From the NCBI GenBank assembly GCA_031365465.1, contig JANLYD010000450.1, forward strand, positions 1-12,769: a stretch of DNA of 12,769 nt, read 5' to 3'. Made by a program: the position numbers and the translations under genes. Below the pieces are notes generated by a model that was given only the letters and a program-made list of their open reading frames with translations, was not told where the DNA came from and did no database searches. This document shows, in pieces, positions 1 to 6,294 of this stretch (within the stretch, counting starts at the first letter, position 1; each line of letters opens with the position of its first letter). This DNA is from JABFRJ01 sp031365465 (GTDB taxonomy: Bacteria; Pseudomonadota; Alphaproteobacteria; Rhizobiales; Hyphomicrobiaceae).

Positions 1-1
1 C

Positions 2-592
2 GCGCGCAAAGGCGTCGGCCGCTACGACATCACCACGCACGGCCGCCCCTCGCACTCGGGCGTTCGCCACGCCGACGGCCGCAGCGCGATCGTCGAAATG
101 GCGCACCAGATCATCGCCATCGAAGCGATGACAAATTACGCGCGGGGTATCACCGTCAACGTCGGGCAGATCGAGGGCGGCACGGCCGAAAACGTGGTGC
201 CGCAATCTTGTTCCGCCACCATCGATCTCCGCGTCAACAGCATGGCCGACGCTGCCGAAATGCATCGCCGGTTGACGACGCTGACGCCGCGAACCCGCGA
301 CGTGACCATCGAAGTGACGGGCGGCATGAACCGGTCTCCCTATGAGGAAACAGTCGCCGGGCGCGCGCTGTTCAATCATGCCAAAGTCTGCGCGCGGGAA
401 TTCGGCATCGACCTCGTCGGCGTCCATACCGGCGGCGGCAGCGATGGCAATTTCACCGCTCACAAAGTCGCGACGCTCGATGGTCTCGGCTGCGACGGCG
501 CTGGCGCGCATACGCTCGACGAGCACCTGTTCGTGTCGTCGTTGGTGCCCCGCAAAATGATGTTGCAGCGCATGCTGGAAACTTTGGAATGA
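2..592 (+). CDS. M20-family metallopeptidase (glutamate carboxypeptidase type), 3' part
   Basis: The reading frame is open from base 2 to a TGA at 590-592, giving about 196 residues. The gene starts before the window, so the first metal-binding half of the catalytic domain is missing. What remains begins in the lid/dimerisation domain: RPSHSGVRHADGRSAI matches the GxxxHAGxxxxxGxSAI-type segment of M20 enzymes, whose His helps complete the active site of the partner subunit. The C-terminal catalytic part shows a GGGSDGNF motif and the late metal-ligand region GAHTLDEH. Members are di-zinc exopeptidases or amidohydrolases that remove C-terminal amino acids (carboxypeptidase G2, ArgE/DapE relatives). 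This part resembles the carboxypeptidase G2 branch more than DapE or ArgE, but the substrate cannot be read from the sequence. An internal ATG at 98 is not the true start because homologous sequence continues upstream. The gene ends 46 bp from the stop of a convergent gene. Confidence 0.9.
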   Translation, partial: ARKGVGRYDITTHGRPSHSGVRHADGRSAIVEMAHQIIAIEAMTNYARGITVNVGQIEGGTAENVVPQSCSATIDLRVNSMADAAEMHRRLTTLTPRTRDVTIEVTGGMNRSPYEETVAGRALFNHAKVCAREFGIDLVGVHTGGGSDGNFTAHKVATLDGLGCDGAGAHTLDEHLFVSSLVPRKMMLQRMLETLE

Positions 593-593
593 C

Positions 594-613
594 GCGCTTC
601 GAATCCGAAGCGC
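594..613. terminator. Perfect hairpin between convergent genes, probable bidirectional terminator
   Basis: GCGCTTCG (594-601) and CGAAGCGC (606-613) form a perfect 8-bp stem around an AATC loop, beginning two bases after the TGA of the M20 peptidase gene. A competing stem pairs CCGAAG (605-610) with CTTCGG (623-628). No long T-run follows on either strand, so it is not a textbook intrinsic terminator. Its place between two convergent stop codons supports a role in ending or protecting both transcripts. Confidence 0.45.
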
Positions 614-638
614 CTGCGCTGTCTTCGGCTTGCTGGCC

Positions 639-1814
639 TTACTCCATCTTGAACGTCAGCCCGGCGTGCTGCTGCAGGCGCTTGGTCAACGCTTCAGCCA
701 TCAGCGCGCCGGGCGTCCAGATGCCGCCCGCGCTCACCGGCACATCCTCGATGAGGCACAACGCGCTTTCGGTGATCATCTTCGATGTGGACCCATAGCC
801 GGGGTCCATGTCGCCGGAAACGCTGGCGCGTAGCGCTTTCCCGTCGTTTGCTTCGCCGATGAACAACACGTCGTAATAGCCTGCTTCGCGCTCGGCCTTA
901 CTTGGTCCCTCGCCTGGTTTCGGTCCGCCCTCGCCGCCCATCGAGCGATCGGAGGCAACGGCTTCGGCCATTGCCTTACCCTTGTCGCCCGGCCCCGTGA
1001 TCAGCATCTCGTCATAGATAAAATCCGCGCCATAAGTCTGCCCCAGCAGATAGTTCGTCCGGTGCACGTTGCGCGTATTGATCGCCGCCATGATGAAGGG
1101 GGCGACCCAGGCGTCGAGGGCCGGATCGATCTCTGGTTTCATGCCGTGCGGCTGCTTGGGTCCGACGAAGCCGGGCGTCAACGCGAACGGATCGCGCAAA
1201 CGCTGGTAAACAAGTGGATCTTTCGCCGCCGCCGCCATCGTCGCCTTCAGGCTCGCCGCCGTGCCGCCTGAAAACGTGCCCTTCATTTTGCGTACGCGAC
1301 CTTTCACACGCGGCACCGTCGCACCCAATTGGGCGAGCGCCGCTTGCTGCAGAAAGTGCACGCCCAGATCGAACGGAATGCTGTCGAACCCGCACGAAAA
1401 CACGATGCGCGCGCCTGTCGTTTTGGCCTTCGCGTCGTAACTGTCAATCATCTCGGCCATCCAGGCCGGTTCACCACAGAGATCGACGTAGTCGGTTCCG
1501 CGCGTCGCGCAGGCTGCTACCAATCCTGACCCATAAAGTTGATAGGGGCCAACTGTGGTCAGGACGACTTGCGTGCGTGCCGCCATCGAGCTCAGCGACG
1601 AGATGTCGTCTCCGTCGGCCGCAATCAACGGCAAATCGTTGGGGGCGCCGACCGCATCGCGCACGGTTGCCAGCTTATCCAGATTGCGGCCGGCCATCGC
1701 CCACCGCACAGCTAAGCCCCCTGCCACGCGCTTGGCCACATACTCGGCAACAAGTTGGCCGGTAAAGCCCGTCGCGCCGTAAATCACCAGATCGAATTCT
1801 TTGGCTTCGCGCAT
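639..1814 (-). CDS. Saccharopine dehydrogenase-like NAD(P)-binding protein (trans-acting enoyl reductase family)
   Basis: The 391-residue product starts with a Rossmann beta-alpha-beta unit: FDLVIYGATGFTGQLVAEYV at residues 7-26, with the dinucleotide-binding GATGFTG at 13-19. A central VGPYQLYGSGLVAAC segment and CGFDSIPFDLG follow, both typical of the saccharopine dehydrogenase / trans-acting enoyl reductase family, which includes the mycobacterial enzyme of phenolic glycolipid synthesis. Family members are usually about 390-420 residues, so it is full length. The ATG at 1814 was chosen because GAGGA lies 9 nt upstream and homology begins just after it; an in-frame ATG at 1871 adds 19 residues that do not look conserved. 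The gene stands alone: it converges on the M20 gene and diverges from chrB. It is probably an NAD(P)H-dependent reductase, possibly of lipid-like substrates. A true lysine-pathway saccharopine dehydrogenase is unlikely, and the substrate is unknown. Confidence 0.85.
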   Translation of the reverse strand: MREAKEFDLVIYGATGFTGQLVAEYVAKRVAGGLAVRWAMAGRNLDKLATVRDAVGAPNDLPLIAADGDDISSLSSMAARTQVVLTTVGPYQLYGSGLVAACATRGTDYVDLCGEPAWMAEMIDSYDAKAKTTGARIVFSCGFDSIPFDLGVHFLQQAALAQLGATVPRVKGRVRKMKGTFSGGTAASLKATMAAAAKDPLVYQRLRDPFALTPGFVGPKQPHGMKPEIDPALDAWVAPFIMAAINTRNVHRTNYLLGQTYGADFIYDEMLITGPGDKGKAMAEAVASDRSMGGEGGPKPGEGPSKAEREAGYYDVLFIGEANDGKALRASVSGDMDPGYGSTSKMITESALCLIEDVPVSAGGIWTPGALMAEALTKRLQQHAGLTFKME

Positions 1815-1823
1815 GGCGGTGTG

Positions 1824-1828
1824 TCCTC
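1824..1828 (-). promoter_or_regulatory. Ribosome binding site of the saccharopine dehydrogenase-like gene
   Basis: On the minus strand GAGGA precedes the ATG at 1814 by 9 nt. It selects this start over the longer in-frame ATG at 1871. Confidence 0.6.
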
Positions 1829-1936
1829 GACGATTGGTGCAAGCGTGACCGGCAACGTCGCACAATTGCACTGCCGTTTGCCAGCGTCATGGCAAGGTTC
1901 CCGCCGCGTCCGCACCAGCCGCGTACGCATGAGCCG

Positions 1937-1964
1937 TTGACAAAACCCGCGCGCGAGGCATATT
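1937..1964 (+). promoter_or_regulatory. Candidate sigma-70 promoter of the chrB-chrA unit
   Basis: A perfect -35 box TTGACA (1937-1942) is followed after 16 bp by CATATT (1959-1964), which matches four of six bases of TATAAT. Transcription would begin near 1971, leaving a leader of about 110 nt before the chrB start at 2081. This 266-bp gap (1815-2080) lies between divergent genes and must hold promoters for both. I saw no comparably good promoter for the minus-strand gene. Confidence 0.4.
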
Positions 1965-2067
1965 TCGGCCCAAGGGGACACCGCGATTGCCCCGTGAGGC
2001 TTCGGCCTGATAATCGCGTCCATCAGCCATCGATGTCATTTTGACCGACACCGGCAACCTCGCACAG

Positions 2068-2075
2068 AGGAAGGA
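2068..2075 (+). promoter_or_regulatory. Ribosome binding site of chrB
   Basis: AGGAAGGA lies 5 nt before the ATG at 2081. It is a strong purine-rich Shine-Dalgarno element and fixes the chrB start. Confidence 0.65.
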
Positions 2076-2080
2076 CGCTC

Positions 2081-2899
2081 ATGCCCTCTCCAACTGAAAT
2101 CACAGTCGCCCAGCTCTCCCGGCTCGTCGGCTTGCCCGACGCGCCGACGCTCGTCGACGTTTGCATCGACGAGGATTTTCACGCTGATCCGCGGTTTATC
2201 CCCGGCTCTCACCGGCGCGACTTCCGTCAGGTGCAGACCTGGGCCAGAAGTTATGTCGGCAAGTCTGTCGTAGTCGTGTGCCACAAGGGGCAGAAACTGA
2301 GCCAGGGCGTCGCCGCTTGGTTGCGCCACGAGGGCGTAACTGCGCAATCGCTCGAGGGCGGGATCATGGCTTGGCGTGCCGCAGGACATTCGCAAGTACC
2401 GGCTTTCAATCTGCCACCGCGCGACGCTGAAGGCCGCACGGTGTGGGTAACGCGGGCACGACCGAAAATCGATCGCATCGCCTGCCCGTGGCTCATCAAG
2501 CGTTTCGTCGATCCGTCGGCAGTGTTTCTGTTCGTCGCCCCCGCAGAGGTGCAGGCGGTTTCAGAGCGTTTCGGCGCCACGCCGTTCGACATCGATGGCG
2601 TGCACTGGAGTCATCGCGGCGAGACCTGCACCTTCGATACCATGATCGAGGAGTTCGGCCTGGCGCAGCCCGCGCTGTTGCACCTCGCAAAGATCGTGCG
2701 CGGCGCCGACACCGCACGCCTCGATCTCGCACCTGAAGCGGCAGGTCTGGTTGCCGCTTCGCTGGGCTATTCACGCATGTTCAAGGACGATCTTGCACAG
2801 CTCGATGCGGCCATGGTCATGTACGACGCTTTCTATCGGTGGTGCCGCGACGCAACCGCTGAAACGCACAACTGGCCGGTGGCGAAAAGCGTGACGTAA
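2081..2899 (+). CDS. chrB: Rhodanese-ChrB fusion (sulfurtransferase/chromate resistance protein)
   Basis: The 272-residue protein has two parts. Residues about 5-105 form a rhodanese-like domain (TLVDV near 23-27) with the active-site loop CHKGQKLS, its candidate cysteine at C67, followed by the usual rhodanese ending LEGGIMAWRAAG. Residues about 118-265 match the ChrB C-terminal domain: WVTRARPKIDRIACPWLIKR (122-141, with conserved C135), then HRGETCTFDTMIEEF. ChrB proteins are tied to chromate resistance, and in the Ochrobactrum chrBACF system ChrB acts as a chromate-responsive regulator. In those proteins the N-terminal part is a different regulatory domain; here it is replaced by rhodanese. 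The pairing may mean that this protein handles sulfur or chromate redox chemistry rather than, or in addition to, transcription; that is inference. It lies 108 nt upstream of chrA on the same strand. It has no signal peptide and is presumably cytoplasmic. Confidence 0.9.
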   Translation: MPSPTEITVAQLSRLVGLPDAPTLVDVCIDEDFHADPRFIPGSHRRDFRQVQTWARSYVGKSVVVVCHKGQKLSQGVAAWLRHEGVTAQSLEGGIMAWRAAGHSQVPAFNLPPRDAEGRTVWVTRARPKIDRIACPWLIKRFVDPSAVFLFVAPAEVQAVSERFGATPFDIDGVHWSHRGETCTFDTMIEEFGLAQPALLHLAKIVRGADTARLDLAPEAAGLVAASLGYSRMFKDDLAQLDAAMVMYDAFYRWCRDATAETHNWPVAKSVT

Positions 2900-2924
2900 T
2901 CGGAGAGTCGATTCGGTCTGATCG

Positions 2925-2944
2925 TTGCGCCGATCGCGGCGCAA
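2925..2944 (+). other. First stem-loop in the chrB-chrA intercistronic gap
   Basis: TTGCGCCG (2925-2932) and CGGCGCAA (2937-2944) form a perfect 8-bp stem with an ATCG loop, 25 nt after the chrB stop. The sequence after it (ATTGTC) is too poor in T for a strong intrinsic terminator. It could be an attenuator, an RNA-stability element, or a DNA inverted repeat bound by a protein. Confidence 0.5.
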
Positions 2945-2958
2945 ATTGTCATCTCGCG

Positions 2959-2987
2959 AGCGGTACGACATTTCCGGTCGTGCCGCT
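2959..2987 (+). other. Second stem-loop, just upstream of the chrA ribosome binding site
   Basis: AGCGGTACGAC (2959-2969) pairs with GTCGTGCCGCT (2977-2987) over 11 bp, with a single U-G wobble and a 7-nt ATTTCCG loop. The structure ends 6 nt before the chrA Shine-Dalgarno AGGA (2994-2997), itself 10 nt before the ATG at 3008. The position would suit translational control or mRNA processing that sets the ChrB:ChrA ratio. This role is inferred; only the pairing is seen. Confidence 0.5.
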
Positions 2988-3007
2988 GCGCGCAGGAAAA
3001 TAGTTCA

Positions 3008-4333
3008 ATGTTGGACGTCACCGCAGCCCCTGAGATCACACAGCCCAGTTATCGACAGGCGTTCGCCGTCTGGCTGCGCATCGGCCTACTGTCGTTCGGC
3101 GGTCCGTCCGGTCAGATTGCACTGATGCATCGCATGCTCGTCGACGAGCGCAAATGGATCGACGACGGGCGCTTCCTGAATGCCTTGAATTTTTGCATGC
3201 TGCTGCCGGGACCCGAGGCCATGCAGTTGGCAACTTATATCGGCTGGCGCATGCACGGCATTCGCGGCGGGCTGACGGCAGGGCTGTTGTTCGTCCTGCC
3301 CGGCGCGTGCGTGGTGCTGACGCTGTCGATGATCTACGCCGCCTTCGGCAACGTGCCCACCATCGAGGCAATTTTTCTCGGCATCAAGGCCGCAGTGCTG
3401 GTGATCGTCATCGAAGCGTTGTTGCGCATTGCGAAGCGAGCGTTGAAAGCGCCGGAGCATTGGATGCTCGCGGTGCTTTCGTTTGTGGCCATCTTCTTCT
3501 TCGGTGCGCCGTATCCGGTTCTGGTGTTGGCCGCCGCCTGCATCGGTTACCTGCTGTCGATGCGACAAAGCACGACTGCGGCTGCGAAGGCTGCATCGGA
3601 TCGTGTGCATGGCGTGCCGCTGTCGCGCACATTGGCAACGGCCGCGACATGGGCAGTGATCTGGATCGCACCACTCGTCGCCGTCGCTGCGATTTTCGGT
3701 AAAGGTCATGTGCTGGCCCAGATCGGCTACTTTTTCTCAAAGCTCGCGGTCGTGACGTTCGGTGGCGCGTATGCGGTGCTAGCCTACATGGGGCAGGACG
3801 TCGCCACGCAATACGGTTGGATCACCGCCGGCGAAATGATGGATGGTCTCGGTCTTGCCGAGACCACGCCCGGCCCGCTTATTCTGGTCACCGAGTTCGT
3901 CGGCTATCTCGCCGGCTATCGTCACGGTGGGGGAGGGACTTCGCTGGCGATGGGCATCGCCGGCGCATTGATTACGCTGTGGGCCACCTTTGCGCCCTGT
4001 TTCCTGTGGGTCTTCACGGGCGGGCCCTATGTCGAATGGTTGAACAGCCAGCCGAAGCTCAAGGGCGCATTGGCAGGCGTGACGGCGGCCGTCGTCGGCG
4101 TGATTTTGAACCTTACCCTCTGGTTCGCACTGCACGTCTTTTTCGCCCGCGTTTCGCTCAACCAGATTGGACTGCTGAAACTGTGGACGCCGGATTTGGC
4201 AACACTCGATTGGAAAGTCGTTGTGTTGGCAGCCGTCAGTGCATTCCTGTTGCTCTGGCGGCACTGGAATGTCGTCGCCGTGCTGGCGGTTGCCTCGACC
4301 GGCGCTTTGGCCCTGCGACTGAGCGGGTTCTGA
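3008..4333 (+). CDS. chrA: Chromate efflux transporter ChrA (two-domain CHR family)
   Basis: The 441-residue polytopic inner-membrane protein has the internal duplication of long-chain CHR transporters. The N-terminal half carries SFGGPSGQ (residues 29-36), then LPGPEAMQLATYIGW. The C-terminal half repeats this pattern as TFGGAYAV (from 250), then TPGPLILVTEFVGY. Many hydrophobic stretches (about ten or more) fill both halves. The length is typical, with no truncation. ChrA proteins export chromate, which enters by sulfate uptake, using the membrane potential. The ATG at 3008 has AGGA 10 nt upstream, and homology begins shortly after it (SYRQAFAVWLRIGLLSFGG). It follows chrB on the same strand across a 108-nt gap that holds two stem-loops, so it is probably co-transcribed but separately tuned. 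The substrate assignment rests on family and on the chrB neighbour; a few CHR proteins act on other oxyanions. Confidence 0.93.
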   Translation: MLDVTAAPEITQPSYRQAFAVWLRIGLLSFGGPSGQIALMHRMLVDERKWIDDGRFLNALNFCMLLPGPEAMQLATYIGWRMHGIRGGLTAGLLFVLPGACVVLTLSMIYAAFGNVPTIEAIFLGIKAAVLVIVIEALLRIAKRALKAPEHWMLAVLSFVAIFFFGAPYPVLVLAAACIGYLLSMRQSTTAAAKAASDRVHGVPLSRTLATAATWAVIWIAPLVAVAAIFGKGHVLAQIGYFFSKLAVVTFGGAYAVLAYMGQDVATQYGWITAGEMMDGLGLAETTPGPLILVTEFVGYLAGYRHGGGGTSLAMGIAGALITLWATFAPCFLWVFTGGPYVEWLNSQPKLKGALAGVTAAVVGVILNLTLWFALHVFFARVSLNQIGLLKLWTPDLATLDWKVVVLAAVSAFLLLWRHWNVVAVLAVASTGALALRLSGF

Positions 4334-4434
4334 CGCGCTGCTTGTCACGCACGGCTCCGCATGACAGCATTCTGCTCCCGCCCATGGTTCATGCCCGTCG
4401 CGCATGTCCGCCGCACCTTGCAACAGAGATTCCC

Positions 4435-4872
4435 ATGCTCGCTACAAGCCTGATGTCGCCTGTCTTCGTGCAGGTTCTATTGACGTTCTGTGTCGTCATC
4501 TGGCTCGGACGCACGCGAGCGCAATCCCTGTCGGCCAGCCGGACGTCGCCTGACGCGCAGGATGTCGCGCTCGGGAAGCATCAATGGTCTGACGCTGCCA
4601 AGCAGGCGTCGGACAACTTCAAGAACCAGTTCGAAATGCCGATGCTGTTCTTCGTCGGCGTGGCGTTCGCACTCATCCTGCGCAAAACCGACTACGTCCT
4701 CGTGGCGCTGGCTTGGATCTTCGTGCTTTCGCGGATTGTGCACGCCGCGATCCACCTTGGACCCAACATCGTACGGTTTCGTGCGCTAGCCTATACGTTG
4801 GGCGTCATCAGCCTGCTCGGCTTCTGGGTCATGCTGTTTTTGCGCATCTATGCCGATCCCAGCCTGCATTGA
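4435..4872 (+). CDS. MAPEG-family membrane protein
   Basis: This small integral membrane protein has 145 residues and about four hydrophobic segments: roughly 7-25, 67-85, 88-108 and 118-138. The MAPEG hallmark N-x-x-E is present in NFKNQFEMP (N64, E67), followed by LSRIVHAAIHL, the usual third-helix region. MAPEG proteins include microsomal glutathione transferases and eicosanoid enzymes; the bacterial branch is mostly uncharacterised. The ATG at 4435 fits family starts (a short lead, then SPVFVQVLLTF) but has only a weak purine tract (AGAGA, 4425-4429) before it. An in-frame ATG at 4384 would add a 17-residue basic, proline-containing lead without a better ribosome site. It lies 101 nt after chrA on the same strand, so co-transcription is possible but not shown. 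A glutathione-dependent function is inferred from family only. Confidence 0.82.
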   Translation: MLATSLMSPVFVQVLLTFCVVIWLGRTRAQSLSASRTSPDAQDVALGKHQWSDAAKQASDNFKNQFEMPMLFFVGVAFALILRKTDYVLVALAWIFVLSRIVHAAIHLGPNIVRFRALAYTLGVISLLGFWVMLFLRIYADPSLH

Positions 4873-4896
4873 GCAAGTGCACTGGACGCTGGCGTC

Positions 4897-4916
4897 AGCG
4901 CTTTAGCGCTTATTTA
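4897..4916 (+). terminator. Possible intrinsic terminator after the MAPEG gene
   Basis: AGCGC (4897-4901) and GCGCT (4906-4910) can pair around TTTA, followed by TATTTAT. The stem has only 5 bp and the T-run is broken, so this is a weak candidate. An overlapping alternative stem (GACGC/GCGTC, 4885-4896) lies just upstream. Confidence 0.3.
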
Positions 4917-4993
4917 TCACGTCGGCGCGAAACATGGTGCCGACCGCTTGACTTGCCTCACCCTTCGCCATGGGAGTCATCGCCCTGACGCGT

Positions 4994-4997
4994 AGGA
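4994..4997 (+). promoter_or_regulatory. Ribosome binding site of the patatin gene
   Basis: AGGA lies 10 nt before the ATG at 5008. The in-frame GTG at 5002 would leave only 4 nt and the TTG at 5005 would leave 7, so ATG is preferred but not certain. Confidence 0.4.
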
Positions 4998-5007
4998 TGT
5001 TGTGTTG

Positions 5008-6282
5008 ATGCCTTCCCAAACTGGCGACAGTGAAATCGGCGCTGCTGGACATGCCGGCACCGTGTCGCGTCGCGCTTTTTTCTTCGGTAGCGCGACTGCT
5101 GGGGCGGCGCTGCTTTCGGGCTGCGCAGCACTGACGCCACGCAACGGCATCGCCGAAGCCCCGCTCCAAAACCGAGCCATGATCACTGGACTTCCCGGCG
5201 TTCGCGTCTGGGGCGACGAGGTTCCCAGCGATCTCGCGATCGCCTTGCGCGGCCATTTGGGAAGCGAGCGAAACGGTCGACCCGTCGCACCTGCGGTTGC
5301 CAGATCAGGCCAGGCACGGCCTTTGGTCAATGTGCTCGCACTCTCCGGTGGCGGTGCCTATGGCGCGTTCGGTGCCGGTGTGCTGGCTGGCTGGAGCGCA
5401 CGCGGCGGCCGGCCGGACTTTCAGATCGTAACCGGCGTCAGCGCCGGGGCTATCATCGCGCCTTTCGCGTATCTGGGACCACGTTACGATAGAGCCCTCA
5501 CGCGCATCTGGACCGAATCCAATCTGGCCGATTTGGTGGTCATCCAGGGCCTCACTGGCATCTTGAGTGGCGTGTCGGCCGTCGACACCGCGCCCCTGGC
5601 CGCAGCCATCGCCAAATACGTGACGCCGCGTCTGCTGCACGAAATCGCAGTCGAACATGGCAAGGGCCGCCTGCTCCTGCTCGGCACCACCAATCTTGAT
5701 GCGCAACGCCCGGTCGTCTGGAACATGGGCGCCATCGCCGCCAGCGGCCACCCCGATGCGCTGGAGCTGGCGCGCAAGATCATTTTGGCATCCGCCGCCG
5801 TCCCGGGCCTGTTTCCGCCGGTCGCCATCGACGTCGAGGTCGACGGCAAGCGTTTCGAGGAAATGCACGTCGATGGCGGCGTCACGCGCGATGTCTTCGT
5901 CGCTCCGTTTCCGGTCGCATTTTCCGACTTCGACCGGTTCTATTCCTCGCCGCCGCTCCGCCGGATCTACATCATCAACAATGGCAAGATCACCCCAGAG
6001 CCACAGGTCGTCATGGCGCAGACATTGCCGATCGCCGCGCGTGCCATCTCGACCTTGTTGAAGAGCCAGCACATGGGCGAAATCACTTTGATCTACCGCC
6101 GCGCTCAGGATGCCGGTGCGGAGTTCAACATGGTTTCGCTCGCCCCCGAATTCGAAGATGCCAAAACGACCTTCGGAGATGTCGTCTATGAGAAGCGCAT
6201 CTACGACGCCGGTTTTGAGTTCAGCAAGAGCGGTCGGCCCTGGGTGAAGACTGTGTTGCCGGTGACAACCGCAAGGCGCTGA
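5008..6282 (+). CDS. Patatin-like phospholipase, predicted Tat-type lipoprotein
   Basis: The product has 424 residues and begins with an export signal: twin arginine SRRAFFFGS at 20-28, a hydrophobic stretch, then lipobox LSGC with acylated cysteine C39. It is therefore predicted to be a membrane-anchored lipoprotein, exported folded by Tat. The patatin fold follows: oxyanion-hole loop GGGAYG (114-119), nucleophile elbow GVSAG with catalytic S145 (143-147), and catalytic aspartate in the DGG motif (D289-G291). All parts of the Ser-Asp dyad are present, so it should be active as a lipid acyl hydrolase. Secreted patatins such as ExoU are toxins, but here the lipid anchor and lack of secretion genes suggest envelope lipid turnover; that is inference. 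It lies 135 nt after the MAPEG gene and converges on the hydroxylase operon, the stops being only 12 nt apart. An alternative GTG start at 5002 adds two residues. Confidence 0.9.
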   Translation: MPSQTGDSEIGAAGHAGTVSRRAFFFGSATAGAALLSGCAALTPRNGIAEAPLQNRAMITGLPGVRVWGDEVPSDLAIALRGHLGSERNGRPVAPAVARSGQARPLVNVLALSGGGAYGAFGAGVLAGWSARGGRPDFQIVTGVSAGAIIAPFAYLGPRYDRALTRIWTESNLADLVVIQGLTGILSGVSAVDTAPLAAAIAKYVTPRLLHEIAVEHGKGRLLLLGTTNLDAQRPVVWNMGAIAASGHPDALELARKIILASAAVPGLFPPVAIDVEVDGKRFEEMHVDGGVTRDVFVAPFPVAFSDFDRFYSSPPLRRIYIINNGKITPEPQVVMAQTLPIAARAISTLLKSQHMGEITLIYRRAQDAGAEFNMVSLAPEFEDAKTTFGDVVYEKRIYDAGFEFSKSGRPWVKTVLPVTTARR

Positions 6283-6294
6283 CTGGCGACGCCT

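Noticed and set aside
1889..2044. A 51-codon plus-strand ORF between the saccharopine dehydrogenase-like gene and chrB.
   Set aside because: It has no ribosome site, is rich in Pro, Arg and His as expected for random GC-rich sequence, overlaps the candidate chrB promoter and resembles no family I know.
3086..3709. Long minus-strand open frames opposite chrA, the patatin gene and the hydroxylase genes.
   Set aside because: They are antisense shadows in GC-rich DNA with skewed Arg/His/Gln composition, and lie opposite genes with clear family motifs.
3817..4434. A long open frame running in from inside chrA to the MAPEG gene, which would make a 351-residue protein.
   Set aside because: The first part is an Arg-rich shadow of the chrA coding sequence; recognisable MAPEG sequence starts only at 4435.
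4334..4434. Possible terminator or promoter between chrA and the MAPEG gene (TGTCA/TGACA pairing at 4343-4366; TTGTCA-like box).
   Set aside because: The stem is only 5 bp with a 14-nt loop and no T-run, and no acceptable -10 lies at the correct distance.
4962..4990. TTGACT at about 4948 as a -35 box for the patatin gene.
   Set aside because: The sequence 16-18 bp downstream (ATGGGAGT) does not resemble a -10 element.
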